From positions 620,001 to 684,000 of the forward strand of contig CBDCTC010000006.1 of the NCBI GenBank assembly GCA_965222125.1: DNA of 64,000 bases, read 5' to 3'. Of the stretch, positions 1 through 10,461 are shown piece after piece (the first letter of the stretch is position 1; each line of letters opens with the position of its first letter). The position numbers were made by a program, and so were the translations under genes. This stretch comes from CAZENU01 sp965222125 (GTDB lineage: Bacteria; Chloroflexota; Dehalococcoidia; Lucifugimonadales; CAZENU01). The notes below the pieces were generated by a model. That model was not told the origin of the DNA, searched no databases, and worked only from the letters and a program-made list of their open reading frames with translations.

Positions 1-49
1 TCCTGTCGATCGGCGCGGCGGACCGACCGTTCCGGAACCCAGCCTGAGC

Positions 50-904
50 TCACGGCGATGGGGCCTCCGCGAGAACCGTCTCGAGCTTCTCCAGCGCCTC
101 CGGCTTCATACGATGGCTCTCCTCGTCGGCCGGATAGCTCGCCGACCTGACGTCGGCCGCGTACGCGGAGACGGCGTTCCTGATGGTCTCTCCGAGGTCG
201 GCGTATCGCCGAGCGTGCTTGGGCACGAAGTCCTCTATCAGTCCGAGCATGTCGTGGAACACCTGCACCTGGCCGTCGCAGTACACGCCCGAAGCGATGC
301 CGATCGTTGGTATGGACAGACGCTCGGTTATCAGCGCCGCCAGCTGCGCCGGGACCATCTCCAGGACGACCGAGTAGCATCCTGCGGACTCCAGGGCTGC
401 CGTGTCGTCGATCAGCGCGGCGGCCGCCTTCGGGAACCGGCCCTGCACCCTGTAGCCCCCGAGCTGGTTATAGGACTGCGGCGTAAAGCCGACGTGCCCC
501 ATGACCGGGATGCCCGCGGCGACGAGATTGCGAACGGTCGGGGCGACGGCCGCGCCGCCCTCGAGCTTCACGGACTGCGCGCCGCCCTCCTGAAGCATCC
601 GGCCAGCGTTGCGCACCGCGTCCCCGGCATCCGCCTGGTAGCTCATGAACGGCATGTCGGCGACCACGTGCGCCGTCTTGGTCGCGCGGACGACTGCCTT
701 CACATGGTGGACCATGTCATCCATGGTCACGGGCAGCGTCGTCTCGTATCCCAGGAGCCACTGTCCGAGGCTGTCCCCGACCAGGATGACGGGTACGCCC
801 GCGGCCTCCACCAGCCGGGCGGACGTGTAGTCGTAGGCGGTCAGCATTGGGATGCGCTCGCCTCGACGCTTCATGAGTCGCATGTCTCTAATGGTCACGC
901 GCAT
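50..904 (-). CDS. panB: 3-methyl-2-oxobutanoate hydroxymethyltransferase (PanB)
   Basis: PanB transfers a hydroxymethyl group from methylenetetrahydrofolate to 2-oxoisovalerate to make ketopantoate, the first committed step of pantothenate and CoA synthesis in the cytosol. The 284-residue product has the family length and its motifs in order: MLTAYDY near the N-terminus, VGDSLG, VVADMPF, SVKLEGG, GHVGFTPQS, and the CDGQVQVFHDMLG block followed by PKHARRYA. The metal-binding Asp residues of VGDS and VADMPF and the Glu of KLEGG are present. It lies 45 bases downstream of the DUF2520 gene on the same strand, so the two are probably co-transcribed. No panC or panD is visible, although the window edge is only 49 bases beyond the stop. 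Confidence 0.96.
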   Translation of the reverse strand: MRVTIRDMRLMKRRGERIPMLTAYDYTSARLVEAAGVPVILVGDSLGQWLLGYETTLPVTMDDMVHHVKAVVRATKTAHVVADMPFMSYQADAGDAVRNAGRMLQEGGAQSVKLEGGAAVAPTVRNLVAAGIPVMGHVGFTPQSYNQLGGYRVQGRFPKAAAALIDDTAALESAGCYSVVLEMVPAQLAALITERLSIPTIGIASGVYCDGQVQVFHDMLGLIEDFVPKHARRYADLGETIRNAVSAYAADVRSASYPADEESHRMKPEALEKLETVLAEAPSP

Positions 905-949
905 CGATGGTACCTCCTCGCCCTGAGTGAGGGCCCGCGCTCCGTGGGT

Positions 950-1846
950 TCAAACGGTCCCATGTCCCCTGTACTGCTCGATCAATCTCCTCATCTCGTC
1001 GGCGCGCTCAGCGGTCACAGTGCCCTTCTCGATTGCGAGCGGTATAGCCGCCATGGCCATCTCGCAGTAGACCGGGAGCACGTGAGGCGCCCGAGCCGTG
1101 AGTGTCTCCAGGTGCATGCGGACGGTGCCCAGGTCCCCTCTCGTGTAGGGGCCGGCAACGCCGCCCGGCACGCCGAGCGTCTCCAGGTTGTTGGCTACGC
1201 CGCGCATCATGGGCGTGAGCGCCCGGACGCCTTCAGCGCGATCGAAGCCGAAGCTCTCCCAGAGCTGCGCCACGGTCGCCGCCAGCGACGACAGCAATCC
1301 TCCCATCATCACGCCGGACAGATGGTACAGCGGCTTGTCTTCCGCCCGGACGAAGACGGGGCGGCCGCCGATGGCGAGCGCCATCTCTTCCAGGTATGCC
1401 GCCATGTCCGCGTCCCCGGCGATTCCGAAGGTCGTGCCCGGGATGCCCTCGACGCCCGTCTCGGGCGACGAGAAGAGCTGCATCGGGTGAAACGCGCCCG
1501 GCGACGCGCCGGCCCTCGCCGCCGCGTCCAACGCCTCCAGCGTCAGCACGCCCGAGGTGTGGACGACCGCCTGGCCCGCCCGCCACGAGACCGACTCCAC
1601 CGTCGACTGTATCGAGTCGTCCGGCGTCGTCACGAATACGACGTCGCAGGCCGCCGCGGCATCGTCGAGCGATTCGAACGCGACGCAGCCGTCTACGCGG
1701 CCGGCCAGGTCCTCGGCCGACGAGAAGCTGCGGCTGGCGGCGGCGACCACCCGATACCCCCGACGCGTCAGCGCGATCGCGAACGACTTCGCCACCGTGC
1801 CCGCGCCGATGAAGCCTATGCTGGACTCCCGGTCGAATTTAGCCAC
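950..1846 (-). CDS. Rossmann-fold/DUF2520 protein
   Basis: The 298-residue protein begins with a dinucleotide-binding motif (GFIGAGTVAKSFA, residues about 10-22) in an NADP-binding Rossmann fold. The DUF2520 half follows, marked by FHPMQLF and GIAGD. It resembles ketopantoate and pyrroline-5-carboxylate reductase folds. In many genomes DUF2520 genes lie beside panB or panC, as here, so a role in pantoate metabolism is a reasonable inference, but the substrate is not established. Its start overlaps the stop of the upstream P1 peptidase gene by eight bases, which suggests translational coupling. Confidence 0.85.
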   Translation of the reverse strand: MAKFDRESSIGFIGAGTVAKSFAIALTRRGYRVVAAASRSFSSAEDLAGRVDGCVAFESLDDAAAACDVVFVTTPDDSIQSTVESVSWRAGQAVVHTSGVLTLEALDAAARAGASPGAFHPMQLFSSPETGVEGIPGTTFGIAGDADMAAYLEEMALAIGGRPVFVRAEDKPLYHLSGVMMGGLLSSLAATVAQLWESFGFDRAEGVRALTPMMRGVANNLETLGVPGGVAGPYTRGDLGTVRMHLETLTARAPHVLPVYCEMAMAAIPLAIEKGTVTAERADEMRRLIEQYRGHGTV

Positions 1847-2852
1847 TCGCCGCTCCCGTTGTGCTCGAGTCTGCTGCGCGCTTCAGCTCGGACGCCGTGG
1901 GCACCCCGGCAAGGCCGGTCGCCTTCCGGACGCCGTTGACGATGGCCCGGGCGACGCAGGCGACGGCCGCGGCGCCCAGCCGGTCCACGTCGACGCCGCG
2001 GTCCGACGTTCCGGTGGCGAGCGCGAACATCGTGTCGCCGTCGTGGGTCGTGTGGGCTGGCCGGACCGCCAGGGCCATGCCGTCGTGGGCCACCGTCGCC
2101 AGCTTGCCGGCCTGCTCGCGGTCGAGGCGGGCATTCGTGGCGACGACGCCGATGGTCGTGTTGGCGGCGAACTTCAGGGGAGGCGGCTCCCCGGTCGAGG
2201 TCACCATGGCGTCGAGCACGTCGACCATCCCGCCGTCGTCGTCGGACCTGGCGCCTGCGACGAGCTCTCCCGTATCCGGGTCGTGGATGCCGCCGACCGC
2301 GTTGACGGCGACGATGGCGCCGACCAGGACGCCGCGGCCCAGGTCGATTCCCGCGGTGCCGACGCCGCCCTTGACTCCCCTGCCGACACCCAGCGCCTTG
2401 GCCACGGTGGCGCCAGTCCCCGCACCGACGGAGCCCTGCGGTACGTCGCCCGACACGGCGGCCTCACAGGCACGGTACCCCTCTTCCGGCCCAGGACGAA
2501 CGGAGGCGTCTCCGACGCCCAGGTCGAATAGCACCGCCGCGGACACGATTGGCATCGTAGCCGGGCCGGCCTGGTACCCGCGGCCGCGCTCCTCCAGGTA
2601 GCTGACCACTCCCGACGCGGCCGACAGCCCGAAAGCGCTGCCGCCGGTGAGCAGCACGGCGTGGATCTCCGACACAAGGCTGCCCGGACGAAGCAGATCG
2701 GTCTCGCGGGTGCCCGGCGCCGAGCCCCGGACATCCACGCCGCCCATCGCGCCTGACTCGCACAGGACGACCGTGCAGCCGGTGGCCGCGCTGAGGTCGG
2801 TGTAGTGGCCCACGTGAATACCCGGCACATGACCGATCCCGAGGTCACTCAT
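1839..2852 (-). CDS. P1-family (DmpA-like) peptidase
   Basis: The product is 337 residues, typical of S58 / P1 L-aminopeptidase-D-esterase enzymes, which self-cleave to activate an N-terminal nucleophile hydrolase. Visible landmarks are the N-terminal VPGIHVGHYTD, VDVRGSAPGTRETDLL, LLTGGSAFGL, VGAGTGATVAK, and the NTTIGVVATNARL segment where autoprocessing families carry the Ser/Thr nucleophile. It is the first gene of a probable three-gene minus-strand operon with the DUF2520 gene and panB. The physiological substrate cannot be told from the sequence; small peptides or beta-amino acid amides are known for relatives. Confidence 0.9.
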   Translation of the reverse strand: MSDLGIGHVPGIHVGHYTDLSAATGCTVVLCESGAMGGVDVRGSAPGTRETDLLRPGSLVSEIHAVLLTGGSAFGLSAASGVVSYLEERGRGYQAGPATMPIVSAAVLFDLGVGDASVRPGPEEGYRACEAAVSGDVPQGSVGAGTGATVAKALGVGRGVKGGVGTAGIDLGRGVLVGAIVAVNAVGGIHDPDTGELVAGARSDDDGGMVDVLDAMVTSTGEPPPLKFAANTTIGVVATNARLDREQAGKLATVAHDGMALAVRPAHTTHDGDTMFALATGTSDRGVDVDRLGAAAVACVARAIVNGVRKATGLAGVPTASELKRAADSSTTGAASG

Positions 2853-3200
2853 AGAGGAACCAGTGCGCCGGGGCAGGCCGACCGGAGACGCCTGGGGGCT
2901 CTCCGGCCTCGCGGCAAAGGCCGAACCTCGGCTTCGCGCCGGGGGCGTTTCGAAGCTGGGTCATTGGGATGCTCACCGTTCCCTCAGGATTGGCTGCGGA
3001 TGGAATGATAGCAGCGGCGCCGTTCCCTCTTCAAGCCGCGCCGAGACCGCGCAACTGTTCAGACTTGAGGGGCCCGACCTCTACCCCGATGACCACTGCT
3101 CCGTCATGCCCGCGAACGGAGACCTTTGCGTAACTCCCCCTGTGGGAGACAGCGTCGCGGAGATGGCTAGCATTTCTAGCGGGGAACCCCCAAACTTGGA

Positions 3201-3218
3201 TTCCCGCCTGCGCGGGAA
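3201..3218. repeat. Dispersed palindromic intergenic repeat, copy 1
   Basis: The otherwise gene-free stretch 2853-3416 holds a REP-like unit: TTCCCGC-CTGC-GCGGGAA, a perfect 7-bp stem with a 4-base loop. About 20 bases on comes a short near-direct duplication (GACGGTTGTGC at 3220-3230 and 3240-3250), then AAAGGTCT. The same unit, in reverse orientation and with the flanking TGTGCAAAGGTCTT conserved, occurs at 22410-22442. The rest of the gap holds only the promoter described next. Confidence 0.75.
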
Positions 3219-3334
3219 GGACGGTTGTGCAGCGAGAATGACGGTTGTGCAAAGGTCTCCGAACGCGGGTATCCAGGGGTCTGGGTGGGCTCTCGTCCCA
3301 TCCACTCTGAACGGCCATGTGTGTGCACAGGCGT

Positions 3335-3363
3335 TTGACACCGCGATACCCCTTCCATATAGT
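3335..3363 (+). promoter_or_regulatory. Sigma-70-type promoter of the Gfo/Idh/MocA gene
   Basis: A consensus -35 box TTGACA (3335-3340) is followed after exactly 17 bases by TATAGT (3358-3363, five of six consensus bases). Transcription would start near 3370, about 45 bases before the ATG at 3417. A GAGGAG-like Shine-Dalgarno sequence lies at about 3402-3408. Confidence 0.75.
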
Positions 3364-3416
3364 GCGACCGGTCGAGAAGGCACGCTGGTCCAAGCAGCCT
3401 TCCGAGGAGATTTGGC

Positions 3417-4520
3417 ATGGCGAACCAGGACGCCCTCAAGGTAGCGATCGTGGGACTTCGGCACGGGCACATGGGGTCCATAGGCCCCGCCAAGCCGGGG
3501 CTCATCCACATGTACCGGTACCTGGACGAGTTTGAGGTCGTCGCCTACTGCGAGGAGACCGACACGAGCTTGCTCGATCCGGCGAAGGAGTACGATCCGG
3601 GGGCGGGCGTCTACACAAGCCTGGACGACATGATCGCCAACGAGGACTTCGATGTGGCGTGCGTGGCGATGCCGGCCAACGAGATCCCGCAGACCGGCAT
3701 CAAGCTGGCCGAGGCGGGCAAGCACTTCTTCATGGAGAAACAGTTCGCCCGAACGTCCGCCGACCTGGCCGAGATGGTCCGCGCGGTGCACAAGAACGAC
3801 GTCAAGGTGCTGGTCGGATATCCGCACCGCTACCATCCCGTGGCGCAGGACATCAAGCGGCTCGTCGACGAGGGCGTGCTGGGCAGGCCGCTGGACATCG
3901 AGATCCGCCTGATCACCGGCCAGGTGCGTCCCGAGAACCGCGATCCGACGGGCTTCATGTACAGGGACGCGACCGAGGGCGGCGGCATCCTTCATATGCT
4001 CGGCGGCCACTACCTGGAGGTGATGCGCTTCCTGATGGGCTGCGAGGTCAAGGCCGTCCAGGCGATGACCGGCCGGCCGGTCGGCATCATCGAGCCGCCG
4101 CTGGAGGACGTCGCCGTCGCCGCGTTCGAGTTCGAGAACGGCGCCTACGGCAGTATCCACGCCGGCTACCTCCAGCGCGTGCGCTCCGCGTACGACACGT
4201 CGCTCGTCTTCCGCGGTCTGGACGGCGAAGCCGACTGGACGCCGATCGGCGATCCGCATCTCAAGGTCAAGAGCGGCGTGCCGGAGTGGGCCGGCGCCCC
4301 CTCGAAAACGTTCCAGTACGAGATCGCCGACGTGGGAGTGCCCATGTACGGCAGCACCGAGTGGTCGCTGGACATCCTGCGGGACTTCAGCGCGTGCATC
4401 CGCGAGGGGCGCCAGCCGGAAGTCAACGCGGACGTGGGCCTCTACGTCCTGCAGGTCATCGACGCCGTGTACGAGTCGGCCCGCACAGGCCAGCGTGTAG
4501 ACGTGCAGTACGGGGCGTAG
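3417..4520 (+). CDS. Gfo/Idh/MocA-family oxidoreductase
   Basis: The 367-residue protein has an N-terminal NAD(P)-binding Rossmann domain (VAIVGLRHGHMGS, residues about 9-21) and a C-terminal alpha/beta domain that usually binds a sugar or polyol. In this family the motif after the cofactor domain is normally EKP. Here it is MEKQFA, so the proline is replaced while the lysine is kept. GYPHRYHP and GGGILHMLGGHYLE follow, the latter carrying the His expected near the active site. The gene has its own strong promoter and no obvious operon partner. The substrate is unknown. Confidence 0.88.
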   Translation: MANQDALKVAIVGLRHGHMGSIGPAKPGLIHMYRYLDEFEVVAYCEETDTSLLDPAKEYDPGAGVYTSLDDMIANEDFDVACVAMPANEIPQTGIKLAEAGKHFFMEKQFARTSADLAEMVRAVHKNDVKVLVGYPHRYHPVAQDIKRLVDEGVLGRPLDIEIRLITGQVRPENRDPTGFMYRDATEGGGILHMLGGHYLEVMRFLMGCEVKAVQAMTGRPVGIIEPPLEDVAVAAFEFENGAYGSIHAGYLQRVRSAYDTSLVFRGLDGEADWTPIGDPHLKVKSGVPEWAGAPSKTFQYEIADVGVPMYGSTEWSLDILRDFSACIREGRQPEVNADVGLYVLQVIDAVYESARTGQRVDVQYGA

Positions 4521-4585
4521 CGGGCGGCGCGACGTAACGGTGCCGTGGCCGGCAGACAGCCCCGACGTTCGACTCTATTGGGCTG

Positions 4586-5229
4586 CTACCGCTTGGCGCC
4601 GGCGTGGCGTGGCCCCTCGCCGGCATCCTCGCTGCCGATGTCGTCAAAGTACAGCGTCTCCACGTCAACGACCTCACCGGAAGAATCGGGTAGGGAATGC
4701 GGTGTATTCTGGCGCACCGAACCTACGCCTGCCAAGAGGCTCACCACAACCGCGCCTGCTGTTGCCACTAAGCTAAGCAAGTTGCCTGGGTCACCCGCAC
4801 TACTGGCCATTTCAAAGACACTGACCGATCGACCATGGAGGAACAGCACAACGAGCGCCATTGAGATGAGAACTAAATCGCGGAACTGTGTCGACCAACC
4901 GACCGGCTCTCGGTACAACAGCCCGAAGCATTGGCAATTCACGTCCACACCGCGAGCCATCACTATCCCCACAACAACCATGAAGCTGAGCAGCATCACC
5001 ACGACTGCGACCGCTGCCCAAGGCACTAGAACACCTGTCAGCAACAGCCCAGCCGCGAGCAACTCGACGATAGGAAGGAGTCGGGCAACAGCGGGGGTGA
5101 TCGCTGCCGGCAGGATTCGATACTCTCTCAGGTTCCCCTCAAAGCGTACGGGTGACGACAGCTTCGTCACAGCCTCATCAGGAATACGGCGCCGACCACG
5201 AGGCGCATCAAGAGGACGAAGCCGGTCAC
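4586..5229 (-). pseudogene. MauE/DoxX-family membrane protein, frameshifted near its start
   Basis: MauE-like proteins are four-helix inner-membrane redox partners; the family CxCFG motif is present as CQCFG. The long open frame lacks the expected first helix, but that helix is readable one frame away. A GTG at 5229, eight bases after a GCGGAG ribosome site, gives VTGFVLLMRLVVGAVFLM and then runs into a stop. Adding one base near 5174 joins it to AVTKLSSPVRFEGNLREYR, the canonical continuation. I therefore annotate a single gene with a one-base deletion, real or technical. It begins 16 bases after the lipoprotein gene stop, so the two should form an operon. The last 60 residues are a hydrophilic tail. 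Confidence 0.75.
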
Positions 5230-5244
5230 CGAAAGTACTCCGCT

Positions 5245-6006
5245 TTAATACGGTCTGAGCGACTCGGCGATCCGCACCAACTCGCTCGCGGACCAACTCG
5301 AACCGGGCTCGCCCGATATGATGATTAACTCGCCTTGTTCCATGAACAAGAGATAGATGACGATATCCACGTCCCAATGCGTGGGCCTTATCACCTCCCC
5401 ACTGCTGTTGAACCCCGTAACCCAGGCGCCCCGCACAATGTAGGCGCGATCCGCCCCAGCGACCGCGATCCGTTCAGACTGGCCCGACTTGACCTCCACG
5501 CCGCCTGGTTTGATCGTACCACCCTGATCGATCGACAGCGTGCGCTGGCCGTCCTCTGTCGTATAGCTGAGGAACACTTTGCCGCCCTGCGACGATACTG
5601 ATGACAAGGCGACGCCGTCCGGAAGGTAGCCAGGTACCAGTAGGCTCGGCCTTATCTCCTTCGCTGCGGCAAGTCCGTCCAGATCTGGTGCCGGCTCCCC
5701 ATCCAGTGGCATGGATCCGCCGAACGAAGGGGTTCTCACGGCGTCGATTTGCAGTGGCGAGTTAGTAGTCATCTCGGTTTCTCCCTTTCCGCTGAGCGTG
5801 GACGTAGTTGGCTGGTCGATAGCCGGACGCTGATGGGCCGTACGAAGGTCGGATCCCGTTGACAGCGACATTGACGGGTAGCTGAGCGTGAGCTCGTCCG
5901 GCTGCGCTCGTCCACCATTTGCGTCGTTGGTGCATCCGATGACGAGAGCCGCGAACACGGCAAGCGCAGAAGTGGTAGGCCCGCCCGTTGTTCGCCAAAC
6001 CCTCAT
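5245..6006 (-). CDS. DUF4367-like lipoprotein
   Basis: I start the gene at ATG 6006 because the resulting N-terminus, MRVWRTTGGPTTSALAVFAA, leads directly into a lipobox (LVIGC). This predicts a membrane-anchored lipoprotein of about 253 residues. The mature part has a Ser/Thr-rich linker, then a segment (PSLLVPGYLPDGVALSSVS, later LSIDQGG) that resembles DUF4367, a domain of exported proteins near anti-sigma factors. An upstream ATG at 6093 is possible but would bury the signal peptide. It sits between the Tat/Cys-rich gene and the MauE-like gene on the same strand, which suggests one exported redox unit. The exact function is unknown. Confidence 0.7.
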   Translation of the reverse strand: MRVWRTTGGPTTSALAVFAALVIGCTNDANGGRAQPDELTLSYPSMSLSTGSDLRTAHQRPAIDQPTTSTLSGKGETEMTTNSPLQIDAVRTPSFGGSMPLDGEPAPDLDGLAAAKEIRPSLLVPGYLPDGVALSSVSSQGGKVFLSYTTEDGQRTLSIDQGGTIKPGGVEVKSGQSERIAVAGADRAYIVRGAWVTGFNSSGEVIRPTHWDVDIVIYLLFMEQGELIIISGEPGSSWSASELVRIAESLRPY

Positions 6007-6016
6007 TTGTACGGCG

Positions 6017-6417
6017 TCAAACGCAGTCAGGACAGTGTCGATAGTTGCAACGCCAAGTGTAGGCCCAACCACAGAACCCTCTACACGGTTCACAGTTAAG
6101 TACCGGGGGGTCTACGTACTCCATCCGCCACTTGATCTGTTGATCAATTGAACAATACATGCTACAGATTTTGGTACATGTGACCCTGATACGTATGGGG
6201 CAGGTGCACGAATCGCAAGTGTACGCCTCTGCAACGCGTGTGGGTAATAGCTGCAAGGTGGGAAAAACTGGGAGATGAAGAGCCCGGTTGTTGTGATGAC
6301 GCCACCGGCCATGAACCGACGGCGTGACAGGCCTGCGTCACGCAGTCTGCCACCTTGGATCACCCGGTGTCCGCAGGCCCAGATACGTTTCAGTGTGTCC
6401 ACGAGCGTCTCTCCCAA
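6017..6417 (-). pseudogene. Tat-exported cysteine-rich small protein, frameshifted
   Basis: Two overlapping frames fit one gene. The upstream frame, from TTG 6417, encodes a twin-arginine signal (LSRRRFMAGGVITTTGLF). The downstream frame encodes about 65 residues with 12 cysteines and several tryptophans (TCDSCTCPIR, CEPCRGFCGW, CNYRHCPDCV). They join in frame if one T is added to a five-T run on the coding strand (6263-6267). A Tat signal plus 12 Cys beside a MauE-like gene recalls the methylamine dehydrogenase light chain MauA. However, the mature part is about half the length of MauA and homology is not shown. The TTG start is uncertain. Confidence 0.5.
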
Positions 6418-6746
6418 GGTTATGGCCGACCATGCCTGGGCGTCCCGGGTGAGATGTCAACAGCCACGCCGCCTGCTGGCCTCTTCCTACGGCGCGGCTG
6501 AACGGTGATTCCTCCGCAATATGACCATACCATGCATTGATCGAGTCGTCAAGCACTGGGAGCCGATGTAATTCGTCAGACTTGATGAGGCGCACTGCTC
6601 AGCCGGCGCTTTGATACATCACACCACCCCACGCCCGGGCGGCACTCAGGCAGCCGGGCCTCCCGAGCCCCGCAACGCCGACCCCATAACGCATCGACTC
6701 TGAAGACGTTCGAGAACTATATACGCCCGGCCCGTGCGCTGCCCTG

Positions 6747-6755
6747 TGCTATAAT
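6747..6755 (+). promoter_or_regulatory. Extended -10 promoter upstream of prs
   Basis: TGCTATAAT is a perfect extended -10 element with no recognisable -35 box. It lies about 85 bases upstream of the prs start. The remainder of the gap 6418-6838 shows no further gene or element I can support. Confidence 0.6.
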
Positions 6756-6838
6756 TCCGGTTCTGGCACCATCGCGGCCGGAGCGTTTGCGAGGCCTCGG
6801 CTGGGTGCCCGGTAACGCCGGGAGGCACAGCGGAGCCA

Positions 6839-7792
6839 ATGCCCCTCTTCGAAGACCTCAAAGTTTTCTCGGGCACCGCCCATCCCAAGCTCGCGCAAGA
6901 CATCTGCTCCTACCTCGGCATCTCGCTCGGGAGTTGCGACGTCTTCAAGTTCAGCAACGACGAGACCTTCGTCAAGATCCTGGAGAACGTCCGCGAAAAG
7001 GACGTCTTCCTAGTCCAGCCGATCTCGGTGCCGGTCAACGACCACCTGATGGAGCTGTGGATCATGATCGACGCAGCCCGCCGCGCCTCGGCGGGCCGCA
7101 TCACCGTCGTGGTCCCCTATTACGCCTACGGCAGGACCGACAAGAAGGACCAGCCCCGCGTCGCAATCACGGCGCGCCTGGTCGCCGACTTCATCACCGT
7201 AGCGGGCGCGGACCGCGTGCTGACGATGAACCTCCACGCGGGCCAGATCCAGGGGTTCTTCAACATCCCGCTGGACGAGCTCACGGCCGTCGGGTTGCTG
7301 TCGAAGCGTTATCTGAGCGGTGACTTCGAGGATCTGGTGGTCGTGGCCGCGGACGTGGGAGGGGCCAAGAAGGCCCACGACATGGCCGACCGGCTCGCCG
7401 CGCCCATAGCCATCATCGAGAAGGAGCGGCTGGGAAACAGAGACCAGGCCATCGCCGTAAACGTAATCGGCAACGTAGACGGCAGAAAGGCGCTGATCGT
7501 CGAAGACGAGATAAACACCGGCGGGACTATGGTATCCGCCGTGGAGCTCCTGAAGGAGCAGGGCGCGACCGAGGTCTACTGCTGCGCCGTCCATCCGATC
7601 CTGTCCGGGACGGCCGCGGAGAGGCTTGCGAACAGCTCCCTGAAGGAGCTCCTCGTCACCGACACGCTGCCCGTGGCCGAGGAGAAACGGTTCTCCCGAC
7701 TGCAGATCGTGTCCGTTGCGGGAATGCTCGGCGAGGCGATACACCGCATCCACAGCGGCCTCTCCGTCGGGGCCATGTTCGAACAGCCGTAG
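6839..7792 (+). CDS. prs: Ribose-phosphate pyrophosphokinase
   Basis: PRPP synthetase makes phosphoribosyl pyrophosphate from ribose-5-phosphate and ATP for nucleotide, His and Trp synthesis. The 317-residue product matches the family length. Landmarks are FSGTAHPKLA at the N-terminus, the FSNDETFVKI region, VVPYYAYGRTDKKDQPR (flexible ATP-binding loop), MNLHAGQIQGFF, and the PRPP-binding loop VEDEINTGGTM. The start is supported by GCGGAG five bases upstream. The secA start follows after 11 bases, so the two may be co-transcribed. Confidence 0.96.
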   Translation: MPLFEDLKVFSGTAHPKLAQDICSYLGISLGSCDVFKFSNDETFVKILENVREKDVFLVQPISVPVNDHLMELWIMIDAARRASAGRITVVVPYYAYGRTDKKDQPRVAITARLVADFITVAGADRVLTMNLHAGQIQGFFNIPLDELTAVGLLSKRYLSGDFEDLVVVAADVGGAKKAHDMADRLAAPIAIIEKERLGNRDQAIAVNVIGNVDGRKALIVEDEINTGGTMVSAVELLKEQGATEVYCCAVHPILSGTAAERLANSSLKELLVTDTLPVAEEKRFSRLQIVSVAGMLGEAIHRIHSGLSVGAMFEQP

Positions 7793-7803
7793 CGAGTGCG
7801 CGA

Positions 7804-10457
<2,654 letters not shown>

Positions 10458-10461
<4 letters not shown>

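Noticed and set aside
113..1939. 608-residue frame on the plus strand opposite panB and DUF2520
   Set aside because: It is a Arg/His-rich mirror of two well-supported genes on the minus strand and has no domain.
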